From Lachnospiraceae bacterium AC2012 (GTDB taxonomy: Bacteria; Bacillota; Clostridia; Lachnospirales; Lachnospiraceae): a stretch of 64,000 bases of DNA. Where the stretch lies: positions 496,001-560,000 of the forward strand of contig JNIN01000001.1 of the NCBI GenBank assembly GCA_000702525.1. Reading direction: 5' to 3'. Positions 27,037 through 36,871 of this stretch are shown piece by piece. Below the pieces are notes generated by a model, which made no database searches, had not been told where the DNA came from, and was given only the letters and a program-made list of their open reading frames with translations. Position 1 is the stretch's first letter. Each line of letters starts with the position of its first letter. The position numbers and the translations under genes are program-made.

Positions 27037-27649
27037 TTTAGACGGTACTTTGGTAGATTCTATGGGACTCTGGAGAGAGGTCGATATCGAATATTTAGAA
27101 TCCAAAGGATGTTCGATGCCAGAGGGCTTACAACAGGATATTGAAGGCCTAAGTATGCGAGAAACAGCCGTATATTTTAAAAAGCGATTTGGAATGAAAG
27201 ATTCGATCGATGAAATGATGGAAACCTGGAATGATATGGCGAGAATAGAATATGAAGAGAAAGTTCCTATGAAGCCAGGATGCAGAGCATTTTTGGAGAA
27301 ACTTCGCTCCATTCCGGTGAAGACAGCAATTGTAACCAGCAATTCCAGAGAATTGGTGGAAGCAGTCTATAAGAATCATCCATTTGCGGATTTTATTGAC
27401 TTGGTGGTAACAGCAAATGAAGTGGAGCATGGGAAACCATTTCCGGATGTCTATTTAAAAGCTGCAGAAAAGCTTGGCATACATCCGGAAGATTGTCTTG
27501 TATTTGAGGATATCATTGCCGGAATTCAGGCAGGTCAAAGTGCAGGAATGAAGGTTTGCACGATTTATGATGATTATTCTGCGGATGTAGATGATGAGAA
27601 AAGAGAATTAGCAGATTATTATATTAAAGATTATTTTGAATTGGTATAG
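27005..27649 (+). CDS. HAD family hydrolase (beta-phosphoglucomutase-like)
   Basis: The 214-residue protein has the HAD motif I VLFDLDGTLVDS (D11, D13), motif II VTSNS, and motifs III/IV near KPFPDVYLKAAEKLG and VFEDIIAGIQAG. A helical cap domain lies at about 17-85. It is a phosphatase or phosphomutase of sugar or nucleotide phosphates; the substrate cannot be read. Its start is embedded in the last codons of the rsuA-type gene (32-base overlap), so it is probably translated by coupling. Confidence 0.88.
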   Translation: MLKNIKAVLFDLDGTLVDSMGLWREVDIEYLESKGCSMPEGLQQDIEGLSMRETAVYFKKRFGMKDSIDEMMETWNDMARIEYEEKVPMKPGCRAFLEKLRSIPVKTAIVTSNSRELVEAVYKNHPFADFIDLVVTANEVEHGKPFPDVYLKAAEKLGIHPEDCLVFEDIIAGIQAGQSAGMKVCTIYDDYSADVDDEKRELADYYIKDYFELV

Positions 27650-27655
27650 GTATAT

Positions 27656-28618
27656 ATGAAAGAACAACTTATTACGAAACAGGATAGCGGACAGCGTATT
27701 GATAAATATTTACATAAATTATTGACGAATGCATCGACAGGATTTTTATTCAAGATGATGCGAAAGAAGAATATTACGTTAAACAAGAAAAAAGTCACGG
27801 GAAAGGAAATGTTAAAGGAAGGCGACCGCATTCAGATTTTCTTTTCCGATGAGACTTATGACAAGATGGCGGGTACCGTTTCTAAAAATTCGTACTTTGA
27901 AGAATTAAAGAAATTGCCGTATTCGCATGTACATGTGATTTATGAAGATGATGATATTCTGGTGATGAATAAGCCGGTTGGCATTTTGTCGCAAAAGAGT
28001 AAAGAGGGGGATGTCTCCTTGAACGAAGAGATGCTCTCTTATTTGATTCATACAAATGCCATTACAAAGACTAGTTTTGATACCTTTCATCCATCGGTAT
28101 CGAATCGTTTGGATCGAAATACATCAGGAATTATTCTTGCAGGAAAGACATTACAGGGACAGCAGTTTTTATCCAGTTGCTTAAATGATCGTAGTATTAA
28201 GAAGCTTTACCATTGTATCGTTCATGGAAATGTTACTGCACCTGCGAAGCTAGATGGCTATCTGAGAAAGGATGCCGATAATAAGGTGCATCTTTTGGAT
28301 TCTTCGATCGAGGATGCAAAACAGATCAAAACAGAATATCGCCCGCTGAAAAACGGTCGAAATTTAAGCAAATTAGAGGTGCATTTGATTACTGGACGTA
28401 CGCATCAGATTCGTGCGCATCTTGCAAGTATTGGACATGGAATTTTGGGAGATCCAAAATATGGAGATGTAAAGAAAAGTAAAGATGTTCTGGAGAGATT
28501 TCATTATCGATTCCAATTATTACATGCGTATTCCGTGACATTTCCGGATGGAAGAGAATTTATTGCTCCGGAACCACCGATTTTCCGGAAGATAGAAGAA
28601 CGTTATTTTGAAGATTAG
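27656..28618 (+). CDS. RluA family pseudouridine synthase
   Basis: The 320-residue protein has an S4-like N-terminal domain (about 8-70: QRIDKYLHKLL) and the RluA synthase domain with DILVMNKPVGIL, the catalytic NRLDRNTSGIILAGK and TGRTHQIRAHLA. It is the RluD/RluC-like type, but the target uridine is not inferable. It is one of three pseudouridine synthases in the window, with those at 26317 and 45756. It starts 6 bases after the HAD gene and is followed after 8 bases by recU. Confidence 0.9.
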   Translation: MKEQLITKQDSGQRIDKYLHKLLTNASTGFLFKMMRKKNITLNKKKVTGKEMLKEGDRIQIFFSDETYDKMAGTVSKNSYFEELKKLPYSHVHVIYEDDDILVMNKPVGILSQKSKEGDVSLNEEMLSYLIHTNAITKTSFDTFHPSVSNRLDRNTSGIILAGKTLQGQQFLSSCLNDRSIKKLYHCIVHGNVTAPAKLDGYLRKDADNKVHLLDSSIEDAKQIKTEYRPLKNGRNLSKLEVHLITGRTHQIRAHLASIGHGILGDPKYGDVKKSKDVLERFHYRFQLLHAYSVTFPDGREFIAPEPPIFRKIEERYFED

Positions 28619-28626
28619 GAGATAAG

Positions 28627-29160
28627 ATGGCAACCTGGAATTCGAGAGGTCTGAGAGGCTCTACGTTAGAGGACCTGATTAATACAACAAATGAAATATA
28701 TCTAAGTAATCATCTGGCCTTGATTCAGAAGGTCCCGACGCCAATTACGCCAATTAATATCGATAAGCAGACAAGGCATATTACACTTGCCTATTTCGAC
28801 AAGAAAAGTACGGTAGATTATATTGGTGTAGTGCAGGGGATTCCGGTGTGCTTTGATGCAAAGGAATGTACCAAGGAATCCTTCCCCTTGCAGAATATTC
28901 ATGAACACCAGATGGATTTCATGGAGGAATTTGAACGGCAGGATGGGATTGCCTTTTTCTTGATCTATTATGCGAAGATGGATCGCTATTATTATTTGCG
29001 GTATGCGGAAGCAAAGAAGTTCTGGGAACGTGCGAAGAATGGGGGCCGAAAGAGCTTTCGCATGGAAGAACTCGATGAACGATATTTCTTTACCGAACGA
29101 CCGGGATTATTAGTTCCCTATCTGGATGCGGTGCAGTTAGATTTGAATGATAGAGGTTGA
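28627..29160 (+). CDS. recU: Holliday junction resolvase RecU
   Basis: The 177-residue protein has the RecU start RGLRGSTLEDLINTTN and the catalytic block CFDAKECTKESFPLQNIHEHQ, where the acidic residues and Lys match the restriction-nuclease-like fold. Firmicutes use RecU instead of RuvC to cut Holliday junctions moved by RuvAB (ruvAB at 4327-5943). AGGAG precedes the ATG. Its stop codon overlaps the -35 element of the his promoter. Confidence 0.9.
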   Translation: MATWNSRGLRGSTLEDLINTTNEIYLSNHLALIQKVPTPITPINIDKQTRHITLAYFDKKSTVDYIGVVQGIPVCFDAKECTKESFPLQNIHEHQMDFMEEFERQDGIAFFLIYYAKMDRYYYLRYAEAKKFWERAKNGGRKSFRMEELDERYFFTERPGLLVPYLDAVQLDLNDRG

Positions 29161-29185
29161 TTTCTAGAAGTAAGTGCATTATAAT
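29157..29185 (+). promoter_or_regulatory. Promoter for the his operon
   Basis: TTGATT at 29157-29162 (overlapping the recU stop), a 17-base spacer and a perfect TATAAT at 29180-29185. The leader is about 50 bases, too short for a T-box or attenuator; it holds a small repeat TAGCA/TGCTA at 29204-29221. Confidence 0.8.
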
Positions 29186-29240
29186 GTTTACAATTTATTA
29201 TTGTAGCACGTTACTATGCTAAAGCGTATGGAGGGTTTTT

Positions 29241-30416
29241 ATGACAAATAAGTTGTTACATACACCAGAAGGCGTTCGAGATTTATATCATGGAAAATGT
29301 CTTCAAAAGATTACATTGGATCAGAAGATCTTATCTGTTTTTCAGTCCTATGGCTATCGCCCGATTCAGACACCAACGTTTGAATTTTTCGATGTTTTTA
29401 GTTCTGATGTAGGGACGACTCCGTCAAAAGATCTCTATAAGTTCTTTGATCGGGAAGGAAATACGCTTGTATTACGACCGGATATCACGCCCGGAATTGC
29501 AAGGGCGGTTTCCAAATATTTTAAAGAGCAGTCTACGGTAAGACTCTGCTATTCTGGGAATGTTTTTATTAATAATACCAGTTATCAGGGACGCTTAAAG
29601 GAAAGCACACAGCTCGGGGCGGAATATATTGGGGAGAAATCCGTAGAATCCGATGGAGAAATGATAACGATGGTTGTCGATTCTCTGAAGAAAGCCGGTT
29701 TACATGATTTTCAAATCAGTGTTGGTCATTCGGATTTGTTTGAGGGATTAATCGAGGAATCTGGGCTTTCGGATGAGATGGATCGTGTAAAGCATTTGAT
29801 TATGAATAAGAATTTTTATGGGTTACAGGATTATCTGACGGAGAAATGTATCGCTCCGGACCTACAGAAAATCTTTATGACATTAAATGCTTTTTTTGAT
29901 ACACCATCGCAATGGGAAGATATTATGGTACTGGCAGAATCTTATCCTCGGATTTATGCGACACTGAAGTATTTGAAAGAATTAGATGAAGTACTTCGTT
30001 TGTATCAGGTTACGGACTATATTCATTACGAATTTGGACTTCTTACCACACATAAGTATTATACCGGTATTATTTTTCAGGGATATTCTTTTGGAAGTGG
30101 GGAACCAATCGTAAAGGGCGGTCGATATGATAAATTAATGCGCTATTTTGAAAAGGATGCGCCTGCCATTGGATTTGCCATTGAATTGGATCAATTGATG
30201 TTAGCTTTGCAAAGACAGGGAAATGATACGGTTCCTTTTGCGAAGAAGATCACGGTGCTCTATCGAAAAGAGAGACGTCAAGAAGCGATACAAAAGGCAA
30301 TGGAACAACGTATAGAAGGTGTTACGGTAGAACTTGTTTTGGTCGATTCTGCTTCTGATTTTGAGAAAAAGAAATTGCAGTTTTCAGATAGTGAAGTTTT
30401 GGATTTATATTCTTAA
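29241..30416 (+). CDS. hisZ: ATP phosphoribosyltransferase regulatory subunit HisZ
   Basis: The 391-residue protein resembles histidyl-tRNA synthetase: TPEGVRDLY at the start, motif 2-like LRPDITPGIARA, and GGRYDKLM near the end. It lacks the C-terminal anticodon-binding domain. HisZ forms a complex with short-form HisG and is needed for the first step of histidine synthesis. It is the first gene of the operon, and the short HisG follows after 12 bases, which confirms it. Confidence 0.94.
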   Translation: MTNKLLHTPEGVRDLYHGKCLQKITLDQKILSVFQSYGYRPIQTPTFEFFDVFSSDVGTTPSKDLYKFFDREGNTLVLRPDITPGIARAVSKYFKEQSTVRLCYSGNVFINNTSYQGRLKESTQLGAEYIGEKSVESDGEMITMVVDSLKKAGLHDFQISVGHSDLFEGLIEESGLSDEMDRVKHLIMNKNFYGLQDYLTEKCIAPDLQKIFMTLNAFFDTPSQWEDIMVLAESYPRIYATLKYLKELDEVLRLYQVTDYIHYEFGLLTTHKYYTGIIFQGYSFGSGEPIVKGGRYDKLMRYFEKDAPAIGFAIELDQLMLALQRQGNDTVPFAKKITVLYRKERRQEAIQKAMEQRIEGVTVELVLVDSASDFEKKKLQFSDSEVLDLYS

Positions 30417-30428
30417 TGGAGAAGGAAG

Positions 30429-31073
30429 ATGAAGGAAGAAAGATATTTGACAGTTGCGCTCGGAAAGGGCAGGCTGGCGAAAAAAGCAATGGAAAGCTTT
30501 GAAGCTATTGGTATTTCATGTGAGGAAATGAAAGATAAAGATACGAGGAAGCTAATCTTTGTGAATGAAGAGAAGAAGATTCGTTTCTTTTTGGCGAAGG
30601 GACCGGATGTCCCGACCTACGTGGAATATGGTGCGGCGGATATTGGTATCGTTGGAGAGGATACGATATTAGAAGAAGGAAGAAATATTCATGAGGTTTT
30701 GGATTTGGGATTTGGTAAATGCAAGATGTGCATTTGTGGTCCTGAAAGCGCGAGAGAATTATTAAAGCATGGAGAACTGATTCGTGTCGCTACAAAATAT
30801 CCGAGAATTGCGCGGATGCATTTCTATGATAAAAAGCAACAGACGGTTGAGATTATTAAGTTAAATGGCTCCATTGAGCTGGCTCCGATTGTTGGACTTT
30901 CCGAAGTTATTTGTGATATTGTAGAAACGGGTAGTACGCTTCGGGAGAATGGACTTGTCGTATTAGAAGAAGTTTGCCCGCTCTCGGCGCGTGTTGTTGT
31001 AAATCAGGTGAGTATGAAGATGGAGCATGATCGGATTACGAAGCTGATTACGGACTTGAAGGAAACATTATAG
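30429..31073 (+). CDS. hisG: ATP phosphoribosyltransferase, short catalytic subunit HisG
   Basis: The 214-residue short form, lacking the C-terminal regulatory domain of long HisG, couples ATP and PRPP as the first step of histidine synthesis. [10 protein letters not shown] at the N-terminus, [11 protein letters not shown] and the PRPP loop [14 protein letters not shown] are present. It depends on HisZ, encoded just upstream. GGAGAAGGAAG forms the ribosome site. Confidence 0.96.
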   Translation: MKEERYLTVALGKGRLAKKAMESFEAIGISCEEMKDKDTRKLIFVNEEKKIRFFLAKGPDVPTYVEYGAADIGIVGEDTILEEGRNIHEVLDLGFGKCKMCICGPESARELLKHGELIRVATKYPRIARMHFYDKKQQTVEIIKLNGSIELAPIVGLSEVICDIVETGSTLRENGLVVLEEVCPLSARVVVNQVSMKMEHDRITKLITDLKETL

Positions 31074-31091
31074 GATGTAAAGAGGGAAAAG

Positions 31092-32384
31092 ATGAAGAAG
31101 ATTACATTAACGGATGACAGTATTAAAGATTTATTAGAGAATTTATTGAAACGAAGTCCTGTAAGCTATGGCACTTATGAAGATGCGGTGCAGGATATCA
31201 TTTATCATGTTCGAAAAGAGGGTGATAAAGCATTATTTGCCTATACAAAACAGTTTGATCAGGTGGATCTCGATGCTTCGAATTTAATCGTTACAAAAGA
31301 GGAAATCGAAGAGGCCTATCGTCTGGTAGATCCCGCATTGCTTTTGGTTATTCGAAAGGCAATGGTCAATATCCGCGCTTATCATGAGAAACAGTTGGAG
31401 AAGAGCTGGTTTACCTCCGAGGATAATGGCGTGATTCTTGGCCAGAAGGTTACTGCAATGGAACGTGTGGGTGTATATGTACCAGGCGGAAAAGCGGTTT
31501 ACCCTTCTTCGGTGCTTATGAATGTTTTGCCGGCTAAAATCGCGGGCGTGGATCATATTTATATGACGACTCCGCCATCAAAAGATGGCAAGGTATATCC
31601 ATCAACATTGGTGGCAGCAAATGAAGCCGGAGTCGATACCATCTATAAAATTGGTGGTGCGCAAGCAATTGCTGCCCTTGCCTATGGAACAGAGTCGGTA
31701 CAGAAGGTGGATAAGATTGTTGGTCCTGGAAATATTTTCGTTGCATTAGCCAAAAAGGCGGTTTATGGTAATGTCAGTATTGATTCTATTGCTGGCCCTA
31801 GTGAAATTCTTGTTCTTGCAGATGAAACGGCAAATGCGCATTTTGTGGCGGCGGATCTTCTTTCACAGGCGGAACATGATGAAATGGCATCGGCCATTCT
31901 GATTACCACTTCCGAGGAACTTGCTACGCAGGTGGAAAAAGAGATTGCTTCTTACTTAGAAGTATTATCCAGACGAGAAATTATCGAGAAATCCTTAAAT
32001 CAATATGGGTATATTTTATTAGCAAAAGACATGGAACAGGCGATTATGGCGACGAATGAGATTGCATCCGAGCATTTGGAAATCGTTACGAAAAATCCAT
32101 TTGACACGATGACACGCGTTCGAAATGCAGGCGCAATTTTCCTGGGAGAATATTCCAGTGAACCGTTGGGCGATTATTTTGCCGGACCAAATCATGTCTT
32201 GCCGACAAATGGCACAGCGAAATTCTTTTCAGCGCTTTCGGTGAATGATTTTATCAAGAAATCCAGTATCATTTCTTATTCCAGAGAAGCGTTAGAGGAG
32301 ATTCATAAGGATATTGAAACTTTTGCAGAATGTGAAAAACTAACGGCACATGCAAATAGCATACGTGTGCGTTTTGAATCATAA
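31092..32384 (+). CDS. hisD: Histidinol dehydrogenase
   Basis: The 430-residue enzyme catalyses the last two oxidations to histidine with NAD. GVYVPGGKAVYPS, GPGNIFVA, AGPSEILVLAD, SEHLEI and GPNHVLPTNG are the family blocks, with the Gln/His zinc ligands (SQAEHD) intact. Length is normal. It lies third in the operon, 18 bases after hisG. Confidence 0.97.
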   Translation: MKKITLTDDSIKDLLENLLKRSPVSYGTYEDAVQDIIYHVRKEGDKALFAYTKQFDQVDLDASNLIVTKEEIEEAYRLVDPALLLVIRKAMVNIRAYHEKQLEKSWFTSEDNGVILGQKVTAMERVGVYVPGGKAVYPSSVLMNVLPAKIAGVDHIYMTTPPSKDGKVYPSTLVAANEAGVDTIYKIGGAQAIAALAYGTESVQKVDKIVGPGNIFVALAKKAVYGNVSIDSIAGPSEILVLADETANAHFVAADLLSQAEHDEMASAILITTSEELATQVEKEIASYLEVLSRREIIEKSLNQYGYILLAKDMEQAIMATNEIASEHLEIVTKNPFDTMTRVRNAGAIFLGEYSSEPLGDYFAGPNHVLPTNGTAKFFSALSVNDFIKKSSIISYSREALEEIHKDIETFAECEKLTAHANSIRVRFES

Positions 32385-32398
32385 CGAGGAGAGTAGAT

Positions 32399-32989
32399 AT
32401 GGAACAGCGTATTGGCAGGGTGATTAGAAACACAAAAGAGACGCAGATTGATCTGCAGATTAATCTGGATGGAACAGGAAGGTCGGATGTTGATACGGGC
32501 ATTGGCTTTTTTGATCATATGTTAGAAGGGTTTTCAAAGCATGGTTTTTTTGATTTGAAAGTCAAGGTACAAGGTGATTTAGAAGTGGATTGTCATCATA
32601 CGATCGAGGATACCGGAATTGCTTTGGGGGAAGCAATCAAGAAGGCCCTCGGGGATAAGAAGGGAATCAAGCGGTATGGTAATTTCCTTCTTCCGATGGA
32701 TGAGACTCTTGTATTATGTGCCATTGATTTGTCGGGAAGACCTTATTTAAACTTTGATTGCAATTTTTTGACAGAGCGTGTAGGATATTTTGATACGGAG
32801 ATGGTGCGGGAATTTTTCTATGCCATTTCGTATTCTGCGGGGATGAATTTGCATCTTAAGAAATTAGATGGGGATAATTCGCATCATATTATTGAGGCGA
32901 TGTTTAAGGGCTTCGCAAAGGCTTTGGATGAAGCTTGTTCTTATGATCCAAGAATTGATGGATTATTAACGACGAAAGGAACTTTGTAA
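32399..32989 (+). CDS. hisB: Imidazoleglycerol-phosphate dehydratase
   Basis: The 196-residue monofunctional dehydratase shows the metal-binding repeats FFDHMLEGFSKHG and CHHTIEDTGIALGEA in the first half, and their second copy near DNSHHIIEAMFKGFAKAL. The bifunctional phosphatase domain of E. coli HisB is absent, as usual in Firmicutes. A strong GAGGAG lies before the ATG. It is followed after 6 bases by hisIE. Confidence 0.96.
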   Translation: MEQRIGRVIRNTKETQIDLQINLDGTGRSDVDTGIGFFDHMLEGFSKHGFFDLKVKVQGDLEVDCHHTIEDTGIALGEAIKKALGDKKGIKRYGNFLLPMDETLVLCAIDLSGRPYLNFDCNFLTERVGYFDTEMVREFFYAISYSAGMNLHLKKLDGDNSHHIIEAMFKGFAKALDEACSYDPRIDGLLTTKGTL

Positions 32990-32995
32990 TAGATT

Positions 32996-34276
32996 ATGGA
33001 AACCAAGAATATTGTCGGAACCATTTATTTAAAGAATGGTCGAGCAGTGACTTCCAGACAGGAAATGGACACAACATTGGATGTTCTTGAAGTTGCCCGA
33101 TTATATAATGACAGTGGAATTGATAAAATTTTCTGTGTGGATTTGTCAGACACAGAAGAAGAACATGAAAAGAATATATTGGCAATTCGTACGATTAATC
33201 GAAATATTGACACGAAAACATGTGCCTGTGGTCATATTAATCGTATTGATGATGTGCGAAAGCTGCTTTACGCCGGTTGCGTGGAAGTCATGTTAAATGC
33301 TTCCAAACCGGGAGTGATTGAACTTTTAAAAGAAGCTGCGGAACGATTTGGCAAAGAGAAGATTCTTGTCAGTCTTACGAATGTGGATTTTTTATTTAAA
33401 GCGAAGGATATTATGGATGAGACCGTTCATGAATATGTCATTATGAATCCACAGATGTGTACTTCTCTTGAGAGTATGACGGATATTCCTTATATTCTCG
33501 TGCAGGATGAATATGATTTAGAGCAGATCGAAAAGGCGTTGAAGTCCGATAAGATTCGTGGAATTTATGGTTCGTTTATCAATGGTTCTGATATTGATAT
33601 TATGCAGTTGAAATGTGATCTCAGGGAACGCGGGATTACGATGGATAATTTTGAACCGCAATTAGCCTGGTCCGATTTAAAATTGAATTCGGACGGTATG
33701 GTACCGGTGATTGTACAGGATTATCAAACGCACGAAGTTTTGATGCTTGCTTATATGAATGAAGAAGCTTTTAATACAACCATTCGTATTGGAAAGATGA
33801 CGTACTGGAGCAGATCTAGAAATGAACTTTGGACAAAAGGAATGACCAGTGGTCATATTCAATATGTAAAGTCCTTAACAGCGGATTGTGATTATGATAC
33901 AATCTTAGCTAAAGTCTCTCAAGTGGGACCAGCGTGTCATACAGGTGAAAGAAGTTGTTTCTTCCATAATATTATTGAAAAAGAATATACGGAGAAGAAT
34001 CCTCTTCGCGTTTTAGAAACGGAATATCAAAGTATCATTTCCAGAAAAGATAATCCATGTGGGGATTCTTTTACGGATGAGATGTTCCGTAGAGGTTTAG
34101 ATTATATTCTTCAGAATGTCGGAAAAGAAGCGACAGATATTATTATTTCTGCAAAGAGTGAGAATAAGAATAATTCTCGTAAAGAAATTGCGGATTTCAT
34201 CTATGATCTTATGATTCTTATGGCACAGAAAGAATTAACATGGGATGATATAACCCGTGAATTATCACAAAGATAG
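32996..34276 (+). CDS. hisIE: HisIE with N-terminal degenerate HisF/HisA-like barrel
   Basis: This 426-residue protein has three parts. Residues 1-215 look like a HisF/HisA-type barrel: IYLKNGRAV, then [19 protein letters not shown], matching HisF around its first strand and the phosphate region. The catalytic aspartates of HisF appear as Tyr11 and Thr128 and the glycine-rich phosphate loops are lost. Residues 225-330 are HisI ([27 protein letters not shown]); 335-426 are HisE ([14 protein letters not shown]). It carries out pyrophosphate removal and ring opening in histidine synthesis. The barrel half is probably structural or regulatory. The ribosome site is weak. Confidence 0.9.
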   Translation: METKNIVGTIYLKNGRAVTSRQEMDTTLDVLEVARLYNDSGIDKIFCVDLSDTEEEHEKNILAIRTINRNIDTKTCACGHINRIDDVRKLLYAGCVEVMLNASKPGVIELLKEAAERFGKEKILVSLTNVDFLFKAKDIMDETVHEYVIMNPQMCTSLESMTDIPYILVQDEYDLEQIEKALKSDKIRGIYGSFINGSDIDIMQLKCDLRERGITMDNFEPQLAWSDLKLNSDGMVPVIVQDYQTHEVLMLAYMNEEAFNTTIRIGKMTYWSRSRNELWTKGMTSGHIQYVKSLTADCDYDTILAKVSQVGPACHTGERSCFFHNIIEKEYTEKNPLRVLETEYQSIISRKDNPCGDSFTDEMFRRGLDYILQNVGKEATDIIISAKSENKNNSRKEIADFIYDLMILMAQKELTWDDITRELSQR

Positions 34277-34290
34277 TAAAAGGATATTGG

Positions 34291-36156
34291 ATGAGAAAAT
34301 TAGCTTTAAGTGATGATATATTGATGCAGGTTGAAAAGCCTGCACGATATATCGGTAATGAAGTAAATATTGTAAAGAAAGACCCAGAAAAAGTTGATAT
34401 TCGTGTAGCAATGTGTTTCCCAGATGTGTATGAAATTGGTATGTCACACCTGGGGATTCAAATTTTATACGAAAAATTCAACCGTCGAGATGATGTATAT
34501 TGCGAACGTGTATATAGTCCTTGGCCGGATTTGTCGAAGATTATGAAGGAGCGTAAGATTCCTTTATTTGCATTGGAGACACAAGATCCGATTAAAGATT
34601 TTGATTTTTTAGGTATCACATTGCAGTATGAGATGTGTTATACCAACATTTTACAGGTTTTGGATTTATCACAGATACCATTGCTTGCAAAGGATCGTAC
34701 GGATGATGATCCGATTGTATTGGGTGGTGGACCATGTACTTATAATCCGGAACCAATCGCAGATTTCTTCGATTTCTTCTTTATTGGAGAGGGCGAGATG
34801 TCCTATGAAGAAATCTATGACTTATATAAAGAAATGAAAAAGAACGGCTCTTATACCAGAGAGGCGTTTCTTCGTGCTATCTGCAAAATCCCTGGAATCT
34901 ATGTTCCATCGCTTTATGAAGTGACCTATAAGGAAGATGGCACAATCAACGAGATCAAGCCAAAATATGAGGATGTTCCTGCGAAAGTTCGACGTGTTGT
35001 TCTCCCTAATATGGACGAAGGTGAATATCCAATGAAGCCGATCGTTCCGTTTGTTAAGGCAACACAGGATCGAGTGGTTTTGGAAATTCAGCGTGGATGT
35101 ATTCGAGGATGCAGATTCTGTCAGGCGGGTATGGTTTATAGACCAAACCGAGAGAAGTCCGTGGATCTATTGAAAAAATATGCGAAAGAAATGCTGAAAA
35201 ATACAGGACATGAAGAAATCACATTGAGCTCGCTATCCTCTTCAGATTACACGCATTTGGAGGAACTTGTAAATTTCCTGATTGATGATTGTGCGGATGA
35301 GGGAATGAATATTTCTCTTCCTTCTCTTCGAATCGATGCATTTTCTCTGGATGTTATGGCAAAGGTGCAGGATATCCGTAAGAGTAGTCTTACTTTTGCG
35401 CCGGAAGCGGGATCTCAGAGAATGCGAAATGTAATCAATAAGGGATTAACGGTCGATGATATTTTAAATGGTGCAACGATGGCATTCAAAGGTGGATGGC
35501 AGAAGGTTAAGCTCTATTTTATGCTGGGTCTTCCTACGGAGACAGATGAGGATATGATGGCAATCCCGGAACTTGCGAATGAAGTGGCAGCGGCTTATTA
35601 CGAGACGGTTCCAAAGGAAAAGAGACAGGGAAAATGTCAGATTACGATGAGTACCTCCTTCTTTGTTCCAAAGCCATTTACACCATTCCAGTGGGCGGAA
35701 ATGTATGAACCTGGAGAATACTTACGCAGAGCAAAAGTCGTAAATGATACGATGAAAGCACAGCTTAATCATAAATCCCTTCGTTACCAGTGGCATCAGG
35801 CGGATGTTACGGTATTAGAGGGAATCTTTGCGCGTGGTGACCGTAAGGTTGCGTCTTCCATTCTTTATGCATATGAGCATGGCGCACTTTTTGATGCGTG
35901 GACGGATTTCTTTGATTTGGATTTATGGAAAGAAGCATTTGAGAAATGTAACATCTCTGTGCCGTTTTATGCATATCGTAAACGTGAATTGGATGAAGTG
36001 CTTCCATGGGATTTCATCGATGTTGGAGTGACAAAGGAATTCTTCCTAAGAGAATGGAATAATGCGATGAAAGAATCCGTTACACCAAACTGTAAAGCTC
36101 GTTGTAGCGGATGCGGATGTAAATCTTATGGAGGTGGAATTTGCCATGCGGTATAG
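34291..36156 (+). CDS. B12-binding-domain radical SAM protein (TIGR03960 type)
   Basis: The 621-residue protein has a B12-binding-like N-terminus (VRVAMCFPDVYEIGMSH is the recognisable entry block) and a radical-SAM core with RGCIRGCRFC, cysteines 270, 274 and 277. The C-terminus ends in a short cysteine-rich cluster CKARCSGCGCKSYGGG. The family always precedes a DUF2344 gene and RNase G, as here. Its reaction is unknown; RNA modification or maturation is a reasonable guess from the neighbourhood. It starts 14 bases after hisIE, so it may be co-transcribed with the his genes. Confidence 0.9.
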   Translation: MRKLALSDDILMQVEKPARYIGNEVNIVKKDPEKVDIRVAMCFPDVYEIGMSHLGIQILYEKFNRRDDVYCERVYSPWPDLSKIMKERKIPLFALETQDPIKDFDFLGITLQYEMCYTNILQVLDLSQIPLLAKDRTDDDPIVLGGGPCTYNPEPIADFFDFFFIGEGEMSYEEIYDLYKEMKKNGSYTREAFLRAICKIPGIYVPSLYEVTYKEDGTINEIKPKYEDVPAKVRRVVLPNMDEGEYPMKPIVPFVKATQDRVVLEIQRGCIRGCRFCQAGMVYRPNREKSVDLLKKYAKEMLKNTGHEEITLSSLSSSDYTHLEELVNFLIDDCADEGMNISLPSLRIDAFSLDVMAKVQDIRKSSLTFAPEAGSQRMRNVINKGLTVDDILNGATMAFKGGWQKVKLYFMLGLPTETDEDMMAIPELANEVAAAYYETVPKEKRQGKCQITMSTSFFVPKPFTPFQWAEMYEPGEYLRRAKVVNDTMKAQLNHKSLRYQWHQADVTVLEGIFARGDRKVASSILYAYEHGALFDAWTDFFDLDLWKEAFEKCNISVPFYAYRKRELDEVLPWDFIDVGVTKEFFLREWNNAMKESVTPNCKARCSGCGCKSYGGGICHAV

Positions 36157-36871
36157 AGTGAAATTTCAAAAATATGGAGTGATGAAATTTGTAGGGCATC
36201 TGGATATCATGCGATATTTCCAGAAGGCTTTTCGTCGAGCAGAGCTGCCGATTCGTTATTCAGAAGGTTTTAATCCACATCAGATTATGTCTTTTGCAGC
36301 ACCACTGGGCGTTGGAATTACCAGTGATGGCGAATATATGGATGTTGACATGAAGGTAGAGGTAAATTCGTCGGATGCTTGTGAAAAGCTGGATGCCGTC
36401 ATGGTTGATGGCATGCGAATTGCAGAATTTAAAGCGCTTCCGGATACTGCCGAGAAGGCTATGGCAGCTGTATCGGCGGCTTCTTATCTGCTTTTTTACA
36501 AAGAAGAGGTATCTTTATCAAAGGAAGCCTTGATTGAGAAATTACATGCTTTTTATGATGTAAATCAGATTATGATTACTAAGAAGACAAAGAAGAGCGA
36601 ACGGGAATTGGATTTAAAACCTTTGATTTTCGATTTTAAAGTTGTAGATCTTCCGGAGGAGCTCATAGAGGAATCGGTTTATTCGTATGGCCTTCAGATG
36701 ATGGTTTCTACTGGTAGTACTGATAATATCAAACCGGAACTGGTGATGGAACATTTTCATAAGTCTGCAGGCTTGGAGAATCCGCAGTTTGGTATTCATC
36801 GATTGGATTTGTTTACGAAGATAGAGCAGGAATTTGTATCATTAGGAGATGTTGGATATGACGTCGAGTAA
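36146..36871 (+). CDS. DUF2344 / TIGR03936 family protein
   Basis: The start at the ATG at 36146 is chosen because GGAGG lies at 36130-36134; a closer ATG at 36128 is before that site. This gives 241 residues beginning MRYRVKFQKYGVMKFVGHLDIMRYF, typical of the family, which sits downstream of the radical-SAM gene and may act as its partner. It overlaps the radical-SAM gene by 11 bases and rng by 14 bases, a tightly coupled trio. Confidence 0.88.
   Translation: MRYRVKFQKYGVMKFVGHLDIMRYFQKAFRRAELPIRYSEGFNPHQIMSFAAPLGVGITSDGEYMDVDMKVEVNSSDACEKLDAVMVDGMRIAEFKALPDTAEKAMAAVSAASYLLFYKEEVSLSKEALIEKLHAFYDVNQIMITKKTKKSERELDLKPLIFDFKVVDLPEELIEESVYSYGLQMMVSTGSTDNIKPELVMEHFHKSAGLENPQFGIHRLDLFTKIEQEFVSLGDVGYDVE

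Noticed and set aside
29192-29240. T-box or histidine attenuator before hisZ
   Set aside because: The leader is only about 50 bases with no specifier-loop or antiterminator structure and no His-rich leader peptide.
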